This document shows positions 22,768-35,085 of a stretch of DNA of 64,000 nt, piece after piece. This stretch comes from Diphasiastrum complanatum (Eukaryota; Streptophyta; Lycopodiopsida; Lycopodiales; Lycopodiaceae): positions 13,330,697 through 13,394,696 of the forward strand of contig CM055111.1 in the NCBI GenBank assembly GCA_029204225.1, written 5' to 3'. The notes below the pieces were generated by a model. It made no database searches. It was not told where the DNA came from and saw nothing but the letters and a program-made list of their open reading frames with translations. Each line of letters begins with the position of its first letter. Position 1 is the first letter of the stretch. A program made the position numbers and the translations under genes.

Positions 22768-24235
22768 ACGTTCATGCTAGTTAAGCTACGTAGCACCCAG
22801 AAACTCAACAAAGAAAACAAGAGAGGCTTAATGAAAAAATGGCCATAGGATAGACAGCTGCGATGGCTGTTTATATGTTCAAATGAGAGAAGATTACATG
22901 CCAAGAACTAGATACTACGTATTGACAGCTTTGAGAGTTGGATTGCTGATGTCAACAAACACAAGAAACACAAGTGTGTTTTGTTTGACACCAAAAAATC
23001 CTCCCTCAAACAAAACATTTCTTTTCTGAATTCTACTATCACCTACATGTCGACTCCACATCTTCACACACCATTTGTGTGTTGTCTACGCAACTATACA
23101 TGGATTGTGATTAAACCGTCTTTCACCTACATGTAGACTCTACATCTTCACACAACATTGTGTGTGGCCTATGTAGCTATACATGGAGTATGAATATCAT
23201 TGATTTTAGCAAGCTACAGAGAAATTCATTTCACGTTTAGAGCCTGAATGCTCTAATTTCAAAAAATACAGATTTCTTTGCACTCCGCCACATCCATCAA
23301 GTGTATCTTGATAAGGTTCCTCATCTCCATAATCAAACATGTGCAAGATCTTTGGTTAATGACCACTGAATCCAGAGGTGAATTGATTTGAAGTAGTTTG
23401 TGATGTACCTTCAAGATGATCTTCTTTGGTTCTCTCTTGACCGCTGGCTTCATTCCTCTATAGTGAAGCTTTGATCCAACGGGGATCTTCCCTCCAAACT
23501 TCTGCTACTGCAGTATCATGATTTTTAGTATTCAAAGATGAAAAGAGCTCTGATAGAACTCATTGCATCAGTTGCAGTGTAGAAGAGAACGTGGACCTCA
23601 GAGAGATAGGAGCTGAGCAAGCGCAGGTTGGAGAGATTGCTGGCTGGAGGGATTGCTGGTTGAGAAGATGCGCTGGCTAGAGAGAGCGGTGCCAACGGTA
23701 GATGCGTTGAGAGAGAGAAGAGAGAGAGCGTAGACTCCCCAAGAAACATTCCTCTTGAAAAACCAGTGGTACCTGTCACTTCTCATTGATGACTGACTGG
23801 TGTAGATTAGTGCATGTGTGGGCCCATAACCTTTGTTGGGTTTGGTTACCAAAACGTTAATGCTAGTTAAGCTACGTAGCACCCAAAACTCAACAAAGAA
23901 AACAAGAGAGGCTTAATGAAAAAATGCCATAGGATAGCCCACTTCAAGGGTTGTTTATATATATAAATGAGAGAAGATTACATGCCAAGAACTAGATACT
24001 ACGAATTGACAGCCTTGAGAGTTGGATTGTTGATGTCAACAAACACAAGAAACACAAGTGTGTTTTGTTTGACACCAACACAATCATGTTTTGTTTCGAT
24101 GCAAGCACCAGACAGTATGATCTCTGAAGGCTGACAAACCAATACAAGCAGATTGCGAGTAATTCTATCAGGGAGCCATCGCGCATGGGCAAGAAGATTG
24201 TTGGCAGATCGCATGGGCTCTGATACCACTCTGTA
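22768..24235 (-). mobile_element. Copia-like retroelement leader fragments with primer-binding site
   Basis: The block 23340-24235 is the reverse complement of 41523-42380, the leader next to an LTR on the plus strand. Its outer end carries GGGCTCTGATACCA, so TGGTATCAGAGC (24228-24217, minus) is an initiator-Met primer-binding site. The LTR itself is absent here. A ~240-bp piece (22768-23005) repeats 23843-24080 in direct orientation. No long coding frame is preserved; 23259-23453 (minus) gives an unrecognised 64-residue frame. Confidence 0.7.
23041..23200. repeat. 84-bp tandem duplication
   Basis: Two units starting 'acctacatgt.gactc.acatcttcacaca' at 23041 and 23125 differ at several positions. 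They contain small dyads around 'cacacca.ttgtgtg'. No function is suggested. Confidence 0.75.
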
Positions 24236-24251
24236 AGAACCTCAGCCCAAC

Positions 24252-25765
24252 ACCCTCTATCAATTCCATACTCTGAATGCTTTCAATTCCATAATCTAAA
24301 AACAATAAGTTTGTGTCATATAATCAACTGACTAATGTGAATTCCACCCTAAAATGATTTGTAAAAACTGAATATCATATGCTCATCTCTTTGTGCAAGT
24401 CACCATCCACCAATTCTACATCAAGTCTACAATTTGTTTTGTAAGTTGTGGGACAAAGCTAGCCTCGAACACCCAATGCATTCTCTTATAGAAAGTGTCC
24501 CTCCTAGACTAGTGTGTGTGAGTTTGCGTGGGGGGTTGCTGTGCTAACTATCACCTATTGTCCATGCTACATGCATATATTTACTACTGTGTGGAGAGTC
24601 CCATTTAATTGCTATTGAACTGTTTGACCCTCATATTGTCAGGCATATGACTTGTGGGACAAAGATGGCCTTCATACCTATGGCCAAGTATGCATGCATG
24701 TGAATGTTGCACACTCATTAGAGGAGTTCCCAATATCAAAATGACCTTTTAAGGAATGCCATGTAGGATAAAGAAAAATATCAAAATAAAAAAAACAATA
24801 TTGTTTATTTGCTTGCCCCCACCACTCAAGAGGCCTCCCCAACTCCCAATGATCTAATCATAGTGTCTACAGTCACAGTTAACATCTAATGTTTGGTGGA
24901 CTAATGTATTTTGATGTAAAGTCATACTAGAGCATACCATTCTCTATCACTTGTCCATACCTTTTTCAAGCTTTGTTCGATGCCTCATTTTCACAAGCAA
25001 ATCTTCTCTGGCACATGCCTTCCTTTTAAGACAAAGTTCCTCCCACTCCCTTAGGCAATCTATATTCAACACAAACGTCAACTCAACTCAATTCTTTGTG
25101 CAATACTCAATTCTTCATTCGATCGACTAAATGCCCCCTCACATTCAGTTGGCCCCACAGATTCCTTGTGGAAAGATTTGAGTAACACTGACTTTGCAAT
25201 GATGGAAACTTGTGGATAAAGGCCCTATAGCAGTTGCCTATGCAAAGAATTTCCATGTTGTTAGTGTCGTCTTTTGATGTCTAGATATCCCTATAGCTTG
25301 TACATTCATTACGTCAAATGAAACCCCATGCACATTTTCCAAAAATCCAAAAATATGTGGCAAGGCTTAATTTATCATAAAATTTATGATTCAACTTCAA
25401 ACTTATTCTAAATAATGTTTTAGAATCAAGTCTTGGTTTTGATATGAGGCTTTTGGTCTTGCTTGTGTTACATTGATATCAACAATAAAAGTTGTGCCAA
25501 CCTCCTTTAAAACACTTTATAACAATCTACATAGGATAAGTTGGAAGGTAATGGTGGCAATTTTCAAGCCAAAGGGTGTTACGTTATATTCAAATACATC
25601 CTTTTGAGTAATATTTTGCTTCCTTTTTGGCATATTTATAATGAAGTTTAGCTTTACAAAATCCACTTTGTGGAAATCATTCACTACAATTAGTTATACT
25701 ATTAGAATTAAGACGCCTTTCTTTCCAGCCAATCTGTTGACAGGTCAAAGAACCTCATGTTTTAA
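24252..25765 (-). mobile_element. Gypsy relic block downstream of YSL-C (segments R2 and R1)
   Basis: The minus strand matches 57351-58908 on the plus strand. Part R2 is 24252-24690 and the RT-RNase H relic R1 is 24690-25765. The whole unit from YSL-C down to here is an inverted copy of the YSL-D unit. Confidence 0.75.
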
Positions 25766-26329
25766 TTCTTTTTTCATTGTAAGGTCACTAAACGAGCATA
25801 CTAAAACATGCTTCTTGCTATTTGTGTGTGTATCAATTTTTTAAACACCAAGTTATTGTCCTATTAGCTTAGATTTGTATTTTTTTTTTGTTTTTTTATG
25901 CCTAAACCTAACATCCATAACTCTCTAAATAGCTAGCACTTTCAATTCTAGGATGATTTAGTGCCTACCTACCTATTATTATATTGGCCCCTTTTATTTT
26001 ATTATATTGGCCCCTTTTATTTTGGAAGAGCTCGACATTTGAATTATACAACATTAGAGAATTAAAAGTTTTGAAACAGCCTTTCCTTTCGAGCCATTTA
26101 ATATGAATTTCACATTCGTGGATGGATACATGAAGGCTTTAAAAAATTTGACGTGAATATTATAGGAGTGTAAGTATTTGTACTGTCTACACAATATTAA
26201 AGTTGCAGTGAAGACTTTTTTTTATTCTTTCTGATGAATATGGAATTATAGTGATATTTAACTTCTCTCCATCCTGTTGTAGCAATTAGTTGCAACAACT
26301 AGTAAACAGGAGGAATCAGCTTACTGTAG
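25766..26329. repeat. YSL downstream flank, shared with 56800-57350
   Basis: No gene is seen. The sequence is the reverse complement of 56800-57350, directly after the YSL stop codon, and part of it recurs at 42385-42590. A 24-bp 'ttttattttattatattggccccttt' type duplication is at about 25975-26025. It ties the Gypsy relic to the duplicated YSL unit. Confidence 0.75.
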
Positions 26330-27660
26330 TCAAGCTGGCAGGCTGTTTTGGACAGCTCCAGCTATTTTGGAACCCACAAACATCATGCAAATGGGTGGAT
26401 TGACTTTGGGTAATGCTTAGATTGCTGCAGGCACAGACCATACGCCATCCCCACACATGAATCCCGATGCCACAGCAGGAACGTAGATCTCTGATTTTCC
26501 CTTGTTCAGCTTCTGCCACACAAAAACGATAACAGTGCCAATGAACATGTCGATTGCAAAGTATGATCCTATGTAGAACGGGATTGCCATTGCCATAGGA
26601 ATTGGTACATATTTAGATATTTTTCTTGGTGTCAGGTCCTGATGAGGTTTGTGGCAATTGCAAACGCAAAAAATCCCTAGCAGAGTTCTAGGCAATGTTT
26701 AGGCAAAGCAGAAAATCCTTCAAACTCCAATCAGTGTCATGTGCCTGTAGATCACTGCATAAGGAGCCTTGTACTCTCCGTTCGGGTTTCCCACATCAAA
26801 GGCTTTCCAGAACATCCTGAATGTAAGGGGTGCTAAAATGCATCCCATTCCAACCCCAATCAGCTGACTTGTGAACATGGATCTAGGTGAAGAACGTGTG
26901 AGATAGCCAGTCTTGAAATCTTGCATCAAGTCCGCAGCAGAGGCAACAATGACCATCATCACTCCGCATGCCGCTAAGCCAGCAACTACACCATGCCCTT
27001 GGCTCAGAGAAGATAAAAAGGGCCAATTTTCCATACGTGGATGCTAAGCTCCAATCTGTCAGGCCACATCCATTTGCATTGCAGAAGGCGAGAACGGGAG
27101 CCACAATGTAGCAGACCAATACAAAATACCACTTCAAAGGTTAGAAGATTTGCGGGATGACGCCAATGAGATGGCAGCAAGAGCCACATAGCTTGCTACA
27201 GCTACCCACAGAGGGATCCTGTCCTTCAAAAATTCTTCATTGCGTTTCTTCTTGTCATTTCTGACTATGTCGGTATCATCAATTGCATCTGTTTGGAGAC
27301 AATGAAAAAATCATGAACCATGATGGATACAAGAGCTTCTAAAGCAGCAAGCATTATTTACACTGGTCTGCTGTCCGTTAGAGAGTGACTATATTACTAC
27401 TTGTAAGCACTAATTTTAATATACTACCATCAAGTCCTCACAGAAGGCATTACTATGCACCTTTGAAAGAATCACAGTGAATCATCTTCAGATGTCCCAA
27501 AATATTACTGCTGCTTACCCTTGGAAACGGGAAGAAGCTGATTGTTCTTGTACTGCTTGTATAATGAACTTGCACTGACAATGAAAACTTTAATGAAGTT
27601 GTACAGTCCATCTACAAGGATGAGTGCAATAGCAACAAACACCTGAGCAGCAAGATTGAT
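26330..27660 (-). pseudogene. YSL transporter pseudogene, C-terminal half (YSL-C)
   Basis: Minus-strand exons run E6 27642-27535 (VFVAIALILVDGLYNFIK), then E7 from about 27300 ([57 protein letters not shown]). An 11-base deletion then removes the AWAG motif and shifts the frame. It resumes as [39 protein letters not shown] and [13 protein letters not shown], has one extra T before EGFSALPKHC, then continues with PIPMAMAIPFYIGSYFAIDM and SGFMCGDGVWSVPAAI, a stop, and PPICMMF. The frame ends at a stop at 26332-26330. Several membrane segments are recognisable. The extra T is shared with YSL-D, so that lesion predates their duplication. Confidence 0.9.
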
Positions 27661-27867
27661 TCAGGAATCAGCAGTAAAATAATAAGCAGTATGATCAATA
27701 TCAGTAACTGAGCTGATTCGCAAGTTGCATTATAAGAGAGGAGATGGTTGGCTGGATTGCTACACTAGATAATTATACGTTGGTACAACAACCCAACGAA
27801 TTGAGATGACAACCAGTACAAAACATCGCTATATTGAGTATAGATGCTCCATTTTGAGGAGTTCCAT
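27661..27867. other. YSL intron 5 remnant
   Basis: This matches 20527-20700, the intron upstream of exon 6 in YSL-B. It ends where the Helitron fragment begins, so YSL-C lost its 5' exons at that junction. Confidence 0.65.
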
Positions 27868-28283
27868 TTATTTTTGGGAGTGATTTTCGACAGATTCTAC
27901 CAGTGGTGCCACCTGGAAGTCGAACGCAAATTGTCAATGCTTCGCTGAAGTGTTCGCTTTTGTGGAAACACATGGAGCTGAAGTGTTCGCGTTTGTGGAA
28001 ACACACGGAGGTGCATAAATTGACAAAGAACATGCGCGTCATGGGCGTGTAGGGTGGCAATAAGGATGAGCAGTTGAGGTTTGCAGATTATTTGTTGAGT
28101 GTGGGAGATGGTCGTGAGCCCACATTTGTGCATCGTGATTTGGACCTGATTTCTCTGCTAAGGGCATGTGCCTAAGGACGCGTGATGTGGGCGAATTGAT
28201 TTCATTCACATTTCCTGATGTTGCGCGATGTTTTAAGGATGTTGAGTTTTTGCGGAATCGTGTAATATTGACCCCATAAACTT
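27868..28283 (+). pseudogene. Helitron RepHel helicase C-terminal fragment
   Basis: One plus-strand frame from 27878 reads DFRQILPVVPPGSRTQIVNA, then LLWKHME...HKLTKNMRV, a stop, and FADYLLSVGDGREPT. After a frame change, 28190-28280 reads ELISFTFPD and FLRNRVILTP. These are the conserved Pif1-like helicase blocks at the C-terminal end of Helitron transposases, which move by rolling-circle replication. A 33-bp tandem duplication (about 27946-28011) repeats the CS.LWKH motif. No Rep nuclease domain or Helitron 3' hairpin was found. The fragment is flanked by YSL intron sequence and a Gypsy relic. Confidence 0.88.
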
Positions 28284-28640
28284 GTGGATAAAGGCCCTAT
28301 AGGATTTGCCTATGCAAACAATCTCCATGTTTTTAGTGTCGTCTTTTGATGTATAGATATCCCTACAACTTGTACATTCATTATGTTAAATGAAACCCCT
28401 TGCACATTTTCCAAAAATCCAAAAGTATATGGCAAGGCTTAATTTATCTTAAAAATTTATGATTCAGCTTCAAACTTATTCTAAATAAAGTTCTAGAATC
28501 AAGTCTTTGGTTTTTAAATGAGGCTTTTGATCTTGCTTGTGTACATTGATATCAACAATAAAAGTTGTGTCAACTTCCTTTAAAACACTTTTTAACAATC
28601 TAGATAGGCTAAGTTGGAACGTCATGGTGGCAATTTTCAT
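28284..28640 (-). mobile_element. Gypsy RT-RNase H remnant, partial
   Basis: It matches 545-900 in the same orientation and the reverse complement of 59600-59965. It carries only the middle of the relic and joins the small-LTR element at about 28641. Confidence 0.65.
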
Positions 28641-28858
28641 ACTTGTATCAAGTTGAACCTACTACAATTGACTTGATACTTTTTCTCCCTCTTAAGAATT
28701 AACTCCCTCTTTAGGGCACGTCTTCTTTCTAATGGCATAGGCAAGATCAATGAAACACATCATAGTCGATATAGTAAATGGAGTCCATATTGCATAATTC
28801 ATCATCACTTTATATAATTTTTCTATTTTGAAAATAGCAAGTAAAGCTGAAGAGGGAG

Positions 28859-29078
28859 TGTGAAAATTTGTCAACATTGTACTTGACTATTCTGGGGCCA
28901 AATGGAGGTAGAGATTATGTTGTGTGATTGGTGTATGTGTATATTTTGGTTAGTGTTTTTTATCAAACTAGCGGCTAGTGAATGAACTATTTAAAACATA
29001 GAAGCAATTTGTGTTTAGTGCAATTATTCTCTAGCTAGGTCTAACATTTTGGGTATATATGGAGCTGAAATTTTCACA
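28859..29078 (+). repeat. 220-bp LTR with 11-bp inverted ends
   Basis: TG...CA ends, perfect 11-bp terminal inverted repeat, purine tract on the left and primer-binding site on the right. Confidence 0.8.
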
Positions 29079-29090
29079 TGGTATTAGAGC
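29079..29090 (+). promoter_or_regulatory. Primer-binding site TGGTATTAGAGC
   Basis: Initiator-Met type site with one change (C to T), starting directly at the LTR edge. Confidence 0.75.
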
Positions 29091-29542
29091 TAGTTTGTGG
29101 CAAAAAAAAGTAAGTTTACTTTTTTAGTAGACATTTGAAAGCGACCTAGCATGCTTTTGTTCAATTGTGTTCGTCGTCAAATGTTTACTAATATTTTGTA
29201 TTATTCATCAAAAGAATCTCTTTATGTTTTCTAGAGATTGTGGACATTCAAGCTAACATTTTTGTTTCTAGTTTCAAATTGACAATCTTCCTTGCGGATG
29301 AGCGTAGCTCTTCTTATAAATGTAAATTATCCCTAAGTGATTGAATAATCTTTATGTGGATGAAGCATCAACAATCCGTAATGTGGTTTATGTTGAAGCT
29401 CAACATAAATCAACAACACGCCAAAGATACAAGAAACATGTGTAAATGATGCAAGAAACATCTGCAATCTATAATGTGGTATATATTGAAGATGGACCAA
29501 GGATGCATTGTACCAAGAGGTGTACCAAGAGGCATCAACAAT

Positions 29543-30412
29543 CTATGTTGCGGTTACTGGTGTGATGAAGAGTACACACCACTCAAGAGTGAATGAAATT
29601 AGATGAACCTTGAGAACCAGACAATCGTAGCTCAATTTTCCTTCTTCCTTCCACTTCCTTGTCTCATCACATTCCTTGTCTTGATCAACCATCTGATCAT
29701 CCATGTTATGCCCATGACTGGTCTTGGGTAGCATGTCCACGCTAGGGATCGGTAATCATGACTATAAGGGAATTGGGGCCCTTATGAGTACATGGTCATA
29801 ATTAATGGTCGTAGGCCTAAACACATGGTGGTGGAGTTCATATGGGTCTATCAGTGAGTCATTAGGGAACTAGATGACGTGGCCCAAATAGGCTGCAGAG
29901 GTGTCCAGTGAGGTGTCACAATGCACTACTAGTTGTGCATGGGCCTTGCAGGGTATAAGTATACCTATTGGGCTCTCACTAGTGTATGCTTGATTTTGTG
30001 ATTGGTAGCTACATGCTGCTAGTGTGATTTCTCTTTCCATGACTGTGATTGATCCCGGGGGCTAGATCCGTACGATCTAGGTTTGGTTGGGCTGGTTTAT
30101 CCACCACCCGTTCCCTTGCGTTGGTGCTTCTATTGGTATGCTTAGACTAGTATCCTGTGTGTGAGGACTTTATAATCCATATGATCATGATGAGCGTCTT
30201 CCCAGTTGGATTAAGGTTTTTCATGCTTTGAATCAAGTATTGGGATGAATTCAATTGTTCCTTCCTTCTCATGTTTCACCACATGAGGCATGTGATCCAC
30301 ATCAAATATCACATGCCAACTAATGATCCTCTTCATGCTTGTAAGATCATATAGCCTATAAGCTTTCTATTCCTCATTGTATCCCAAGAAGATACACTTA
30401 CTAGAGTTTGTC
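29543..30412 (-). pseudogene. Copia integrase C-terminal tail remnant (copy 2)
   Basis: Same relic as 5570-6430, with the same stop in the GYNEE-KAYRLYD motif. The frame at 29543-29740 is unchanged, but the one at 6066-5788 is disrupted here. Confidence 0.7.
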
Positions 30413-30839
30413 GAAAATCAGTAGGTTGTGCAAAAGCTGGGAGTGGATCCCCCGAATTTCTCGGGGTCGAAAAAATTAGACCCGATCATGTTCAATGGCA
30501 CTTAGATAATTTAGTGAAGGTTCGGAAAAATCCTAACTGATCCGACCCGACCCAGGGTTGGAATTTTTCCTGCTAAGAAAAAACTCGAGCCTTCTATTTT
30601 CTTGGTCTTGTAAAGTTTTCAAGATGCTCATTAACAAATGGATTTAAGACTGAGCATCGAATTCCAACAAAGTTCTCATATAAGTTCTTTCTATGGACAT
30701 TGGTTGCACAACCAAACACATAGCTTGGTCTAGCTCTCCTCAAATTGGTGTTCATGTGGATCATCCTCTAGTTGCTCTAGCTTGCTCTTGCGCTCCTCCA
30801 ATTGTTGTTCACATGGAGCCATAATCCACTTTAGTCCCT

Positions 30840-31960
30840 CTACCAAGGATCAACTCAAAATAGCTATACAAGGCTCATTGACCAATATCAAGTTTAGTAC
30901 ATTTAGATTGCTTGAGTTCAACCTTTTATAAATAAAATCTATCCCTACCACATCAGATAATCCAAATTTGATAAGATCACTCAATTTTGGCCCTCATCAC
31001 CGCAACATATGATTTTTGTCCTTATCAGTTGACATGGCTCATTGAGTGGTCAAATTCAACCGATTTCAAATCTGGTACATTTAGATTGCTTGAGTTTCAA
31101 CCCTTATTGATGGAATTGACCCCTACCTATGGGGTAGCTCAAATTTTATATGTATCAATCGAGGTAGCTGGATTTTGGATCTTATCACTCAAAATTGTCC
31201 ATTGAGTGATAAAAGTAGAGGAAGCTTGAGTCTAGGATATTCAAATGAATCAAATTGATGTGGTCCTTATCACCTGACATCGTATTTGAAAGATAAATCG
31301 GATTTGATCCTCATTATTGAATTGGCCCCTATCACTTGAGATGGCTCAAATTGATATCTATCACCCATGATAGCTCAAACTCGATGTCTAACATTCAAGA
31401 TAGGTCAATTTTTCCCTCATCACTTCAAATTGTCCATTGAGTGATCAAATTAGAGGAAATATTTAATTTAGGACATTCAAATAGCTCAAATTTGATGTTT
31501 ATTGCTCGAGATAGATTGATATGCCTATGCTACAAGTTTTCGATGAATCTTGAGTTTAGGATATTCAATTTGCTAGAGTCTGATCTATTTTTGAGGAAAG
31601 TAGCTCCTATCACTCAAGATAGCTCAAAATTGATGTCTATCACTCGAGATAACTTGAATTTGATGCCACACATGAGAAAACTCAAATTTGGTTCTCGTCA
31701 ATAGACATGACTTACTAAATGATTAAAATCGACCAAAATTTAGTTTGGTATATTCAAATTTCTCAAGTTCCACCTCTCAACGATTGAATTGGTCCCTACC
31801 ACATGAGATTGTCAAATTTGATGTCTGTAACTTCAAGTATCTCAAATTTAGCCTTTTTTGCTTGAGGTTGTCGATTGAGTGATCAAATCAAATTTGGCCT
31901 TACTAGTGGATTTATTGCTCAAATTTCATTTTTATCACTTGAGGAAACTTGAATTCGATT
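30840..31960. repeat. Degenerate AT-rich 'gatagctcaaattt' repeat (copy 2)
   Basis: Matches 6840-8090 except for a ~108-bp gap near 31000 that removes one module set. Confidence 0.65.
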
Positions 31961-31992
31961 TCTATGAATGAGAAAGCACAATTTCTTTTAGA

Positions 31993-32005
31993 TCCCCCCC
32001 CCCCC

Positions 32006-32071
<66 letters not shown>
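31993..32071. repeat. Poly-C plus (TC)n microsatellite (copy 2)
   Basis: Shorter allele of the tract at 8107-8200. Confidence 0.95.
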
Positions 32072-32073
<2 letters not shown>

Positions 32074-32736
32074 GCACGTGCGAATGCGCAAAAAAACCTG
32101 TAAAGTATAGGCATGAAAACCAACACAATTTCTCAAAAACCAGTATGATAAAATATTGATGACTTTTTTAGATTAGCATAGGAACCCCGTTATGAGTAAT
32201 TGTCTTAAAATAATCTAGAATCTTTGTAATTAGAGCCCTTTCCGAGAATAACTCAAAAAAGAGCTTGCCAGCACTGTCTCATGTTCTCTCTCGGCCTTCC
32301 ATGGTGCAGTCGGGGTACCTAAAGGCTAAGGAATGAAAAGCGCTGAAACCACCTGCGTGAGGTGGCGAGCACGAGCCATTTCGATGGATGGATGACATGA
32401 GGTGTGGCACTGGCGCACCAATTGCAAGTGGGCAGGAGGTGGATGTAGGAGGTGGATGCTCTGCGCCAGGTAACTAAAGATTTTCATTGGTTGCCATGGT
32501 GGCCATCTAGAGAAAGAGATTGAGATTTTGGGGCTTTTGGAGCTCTTTGATCCTTGAATTGGGTCTTGATTTTGGGGCTTTTGGAGCTCTTCGGACCATA
32601 CTTTCCCACACTACTCTGCTCCTCTGCTCACCCTTCTCTCCTCGTCCACCATCGCGCTCGTCGTCTTGCTTTCATCCACTGTCGCGCTCATCCACCATCG
32701 CATGCTGATCATGGTGATCATCCACCATCGCAGGTA

Positions 32737-32770
<34 letters not shown>

Positions 32771-33053
32771 AGTTGTTTAAATTGCAGTTTGTGAATCTAT
32801 GTTCTATACTTTACAGTCAATGCAAGTTCTTTGCAAGAAAAGATCAACTGCTAGGTATCCTTAGTCATGAGAAGGGTAAAGCTATGATGAAGAATATAAA
32901 TCTGATTAACTGGGCGATATGGCCCGAGCAGTCCGTCTAACAAACAAACAACTGCATTTGTAATGAATGCATTTTGTAGAATCTGACCACCTATTGCTGA
33001 TGAGTTTGAAGAATGTACAGTAGGTCGCCATCTAAACATCATCTATGACTTAT
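32072..33053. other. No gene seen; (CT)n at 32740-32767
   Basis: Counterpart of 8201-9176. Ends with CTTAT (33049-33053), the target site of the solo LTR. Confidence 0.5.
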
Positions 33054-34242
33054 TGTAGCGCAGGCATCCCAAAGGGAGCCGGGAACAAGCAGCCAACTCG
33101 CCAATAATGATTAGACTTAACCAACTTGAAGTTCCGAAACCAACATTGAGATCCAACCTGGCGCCATGCCAGATCGGGGGTCTCGGTGGGTGACTTCCCT
33201 CCAAGCAAGCCGCCCGACATACATCAAATTTAACCAACTCGAAGCTTCGTTACAAACGAGTAACATCCATTCCAAGCAAGCGGTCTGACCTACATCAGAC
33301 TTAACCAACTGAAAGCTTCGTCACGAGTGCTGGAAGCCAACCTGGCGCCACGCCAGACTGGACAGCCATAAACATGTAACTTCCACCCAAGCAAGCCATC
33401 CAACTCAGCCGACAGGTTAGAGCCCGTTCCCCAAGAGCTTAACGCATTCACGTTCATGCAAGGAACACTCAGAACCACAAGCCGTGACAGATATGGAGAC
33501 AACCAGTTCCTGGACCAAATGGTCCCGACAGCATACCGCTGGCACCACGGACCGAATGGTCCCGACGGCATACCGCTGGCGTCCCGGGATACGACCCTCA
33601 GCTATGTGCCAAATTAAAAAGTTTGAAGCGGCCTTACAACTGGCGCTTTTACCGAACACTGAAACCCAGAAGGTAATCAGAGTCAGTTTGAGGAAAATCC
33701 CACTTTATTGATAAATCTGAGAAGGTTACATTTCAAGTGTGTGACCGACCTTAGTCTCCGGGGCGCTGGCATGCCAAGGCGAGTGTCAGGACAACATTCC
33801 AGCAAGGGAGGCTGAGACTTGGTTGGAGCTCGCCCTGAGTCGCAACCCACACTCCCCCTATAGTATTGGTGGGATTCGCCACCTCCCCTCATACCAAGTA
33901 CTCTACCCAGACTGGTAAAGCATGTTTTTATCTCTCTCTAGGATTTTCTCTTTCTAGAAAGTCATTTTCTCTCTCTAGAATTTATTGATCCCAGGCTTCC
34001 TTTAATCATGCCTAGATCGTGTGAGCTGATTGCACATCCATCTGAGCTCTCTGGACTTCACTAGAACCGATCAAAGATTTTCAGCCATAGGAACTTGGCG
34101 CTGGCTGGATTTTGATCACAGTGGTGCCAGGAGCGGCATTGGTGCCGTTGGCGCCGGGAGCAGCAAGGGCGCTGCAGGCGTCGGGAACAATGATGGCGCC
34201 AGTGGCGCCGAAATTAAAACTTGTAAAGGTAGCTTTACAACA
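33054..34242 (-). mobile_element. Solo LTR (1189 bp) of the 9177-13396 element family
   Basis: Begins TGTAGCG, ends TACAACA, and is flanked by CTTAT (33049-33053) and CTTAC (34243-34247), the same flanks as the complete element in copy 1. It includes the middle block that the 3' LTR at 9177-9877 lacks. No interior sequence, primer-binding site or purine tract remains, as expected after recombination between the two LTRs. Frames inside it are not genes. Confidence 0.92.
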
Positions 34243-34247
34243 CTTAC

Positions 34248-35085
34248 GACTGATGTATAAGTAGCCACTCGGGTAGTACGTTTTCACATTAGAGGAACTT
34301 TGATTTCTAATGCGCTTCACGTTAACAACTTCCTACTAGACTGGATGTTTGCAAGCTGAAGTATTGGGCACGGAAATGCAAGGCACAGAGAAAACGACTG
34401 AAACGCATTGCAAACAGAGGAGCTTTCTAGAATCTATGCTTATGTACAGCCAGCCAGTGTCAAGGTTGTCTATAATACAGCTCATCACGTTATCTCTGAT
34501 AGAAAACCTAATCTAAGAAGCTGATTTCTCTGTGAAGATAATAGGGTGTCAACGCTTTCAGTCGTAGGCAGATTTGTTGCACTGACCTCCATAATATCTC
34601 ACCTCCAGTTATTTCTTAACACATTCCTCCAGAAACTGACAGTTGATGGAAAGGAAATTTACAGCCAGTAGAATCACATCAGCAGAATGAGCTACTAGGA
34701 CCTAAGGTTTTAGTTTTTCAAAACTTCAGTTTTTCAAATGAATATTTGTTTTATAATGGTGGTGGCATAAAAGTCCAACTATTCATTACGCACATAAAAT
34801 TCCAACTATCCATTAAGCAACAGAGGGAGCCCGGGCAGATGATGACATTCTTCCTAGTAAGGAATCACAAGCTTGTGATTGCTCAGTGGGCATGAGAATC
34901 TTTTGCCCACATCTTTTATAATACATAACTATGCAAATGATCATCTACACTGTCATGTGGAAACGAGCAAATCTTATAGCCATTGAAGTAGACGTTTCCA
35001 GTATGTTTATGTCTCACAACGTGAAGCCTGAGACTGCTTAGTTCGAATCAGTATGGAAGCCTGAGACTGCTTAGATCGAATCAGC
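34248..35085. other. Upstream region of carbonic anhydrase relic, copy 2
   Basis: Counterpart of 13402-14238, with the same near-33-bp tandem duplication around 35024-35090 (GCCTGAGACTGCTTAG twice). No gene recognised. Confidence 0.5.

Larger units (their letters stand above)
28641..29360 (+). mobile_element. Small Copia-type (TRIM-like) element: internal - LTR - internal
   Basis: A 220-bp LTR (28859-29078) begins TGTGAAAATTT and ends AAATTTTCACA, perfect 11-bp inverted ends. Immediately upstream is the purine tract GAAGAGGGAG; immediately downstream is TGGTATTAGAGC, a primer-binding site. The LTR thus has internal sequence on both sides, and the outer LTRs are missing. Inverted relatives lie at 59130-59590 and 44060-44609. 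No protein motif was found in the interior. Confidence 0.75.
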
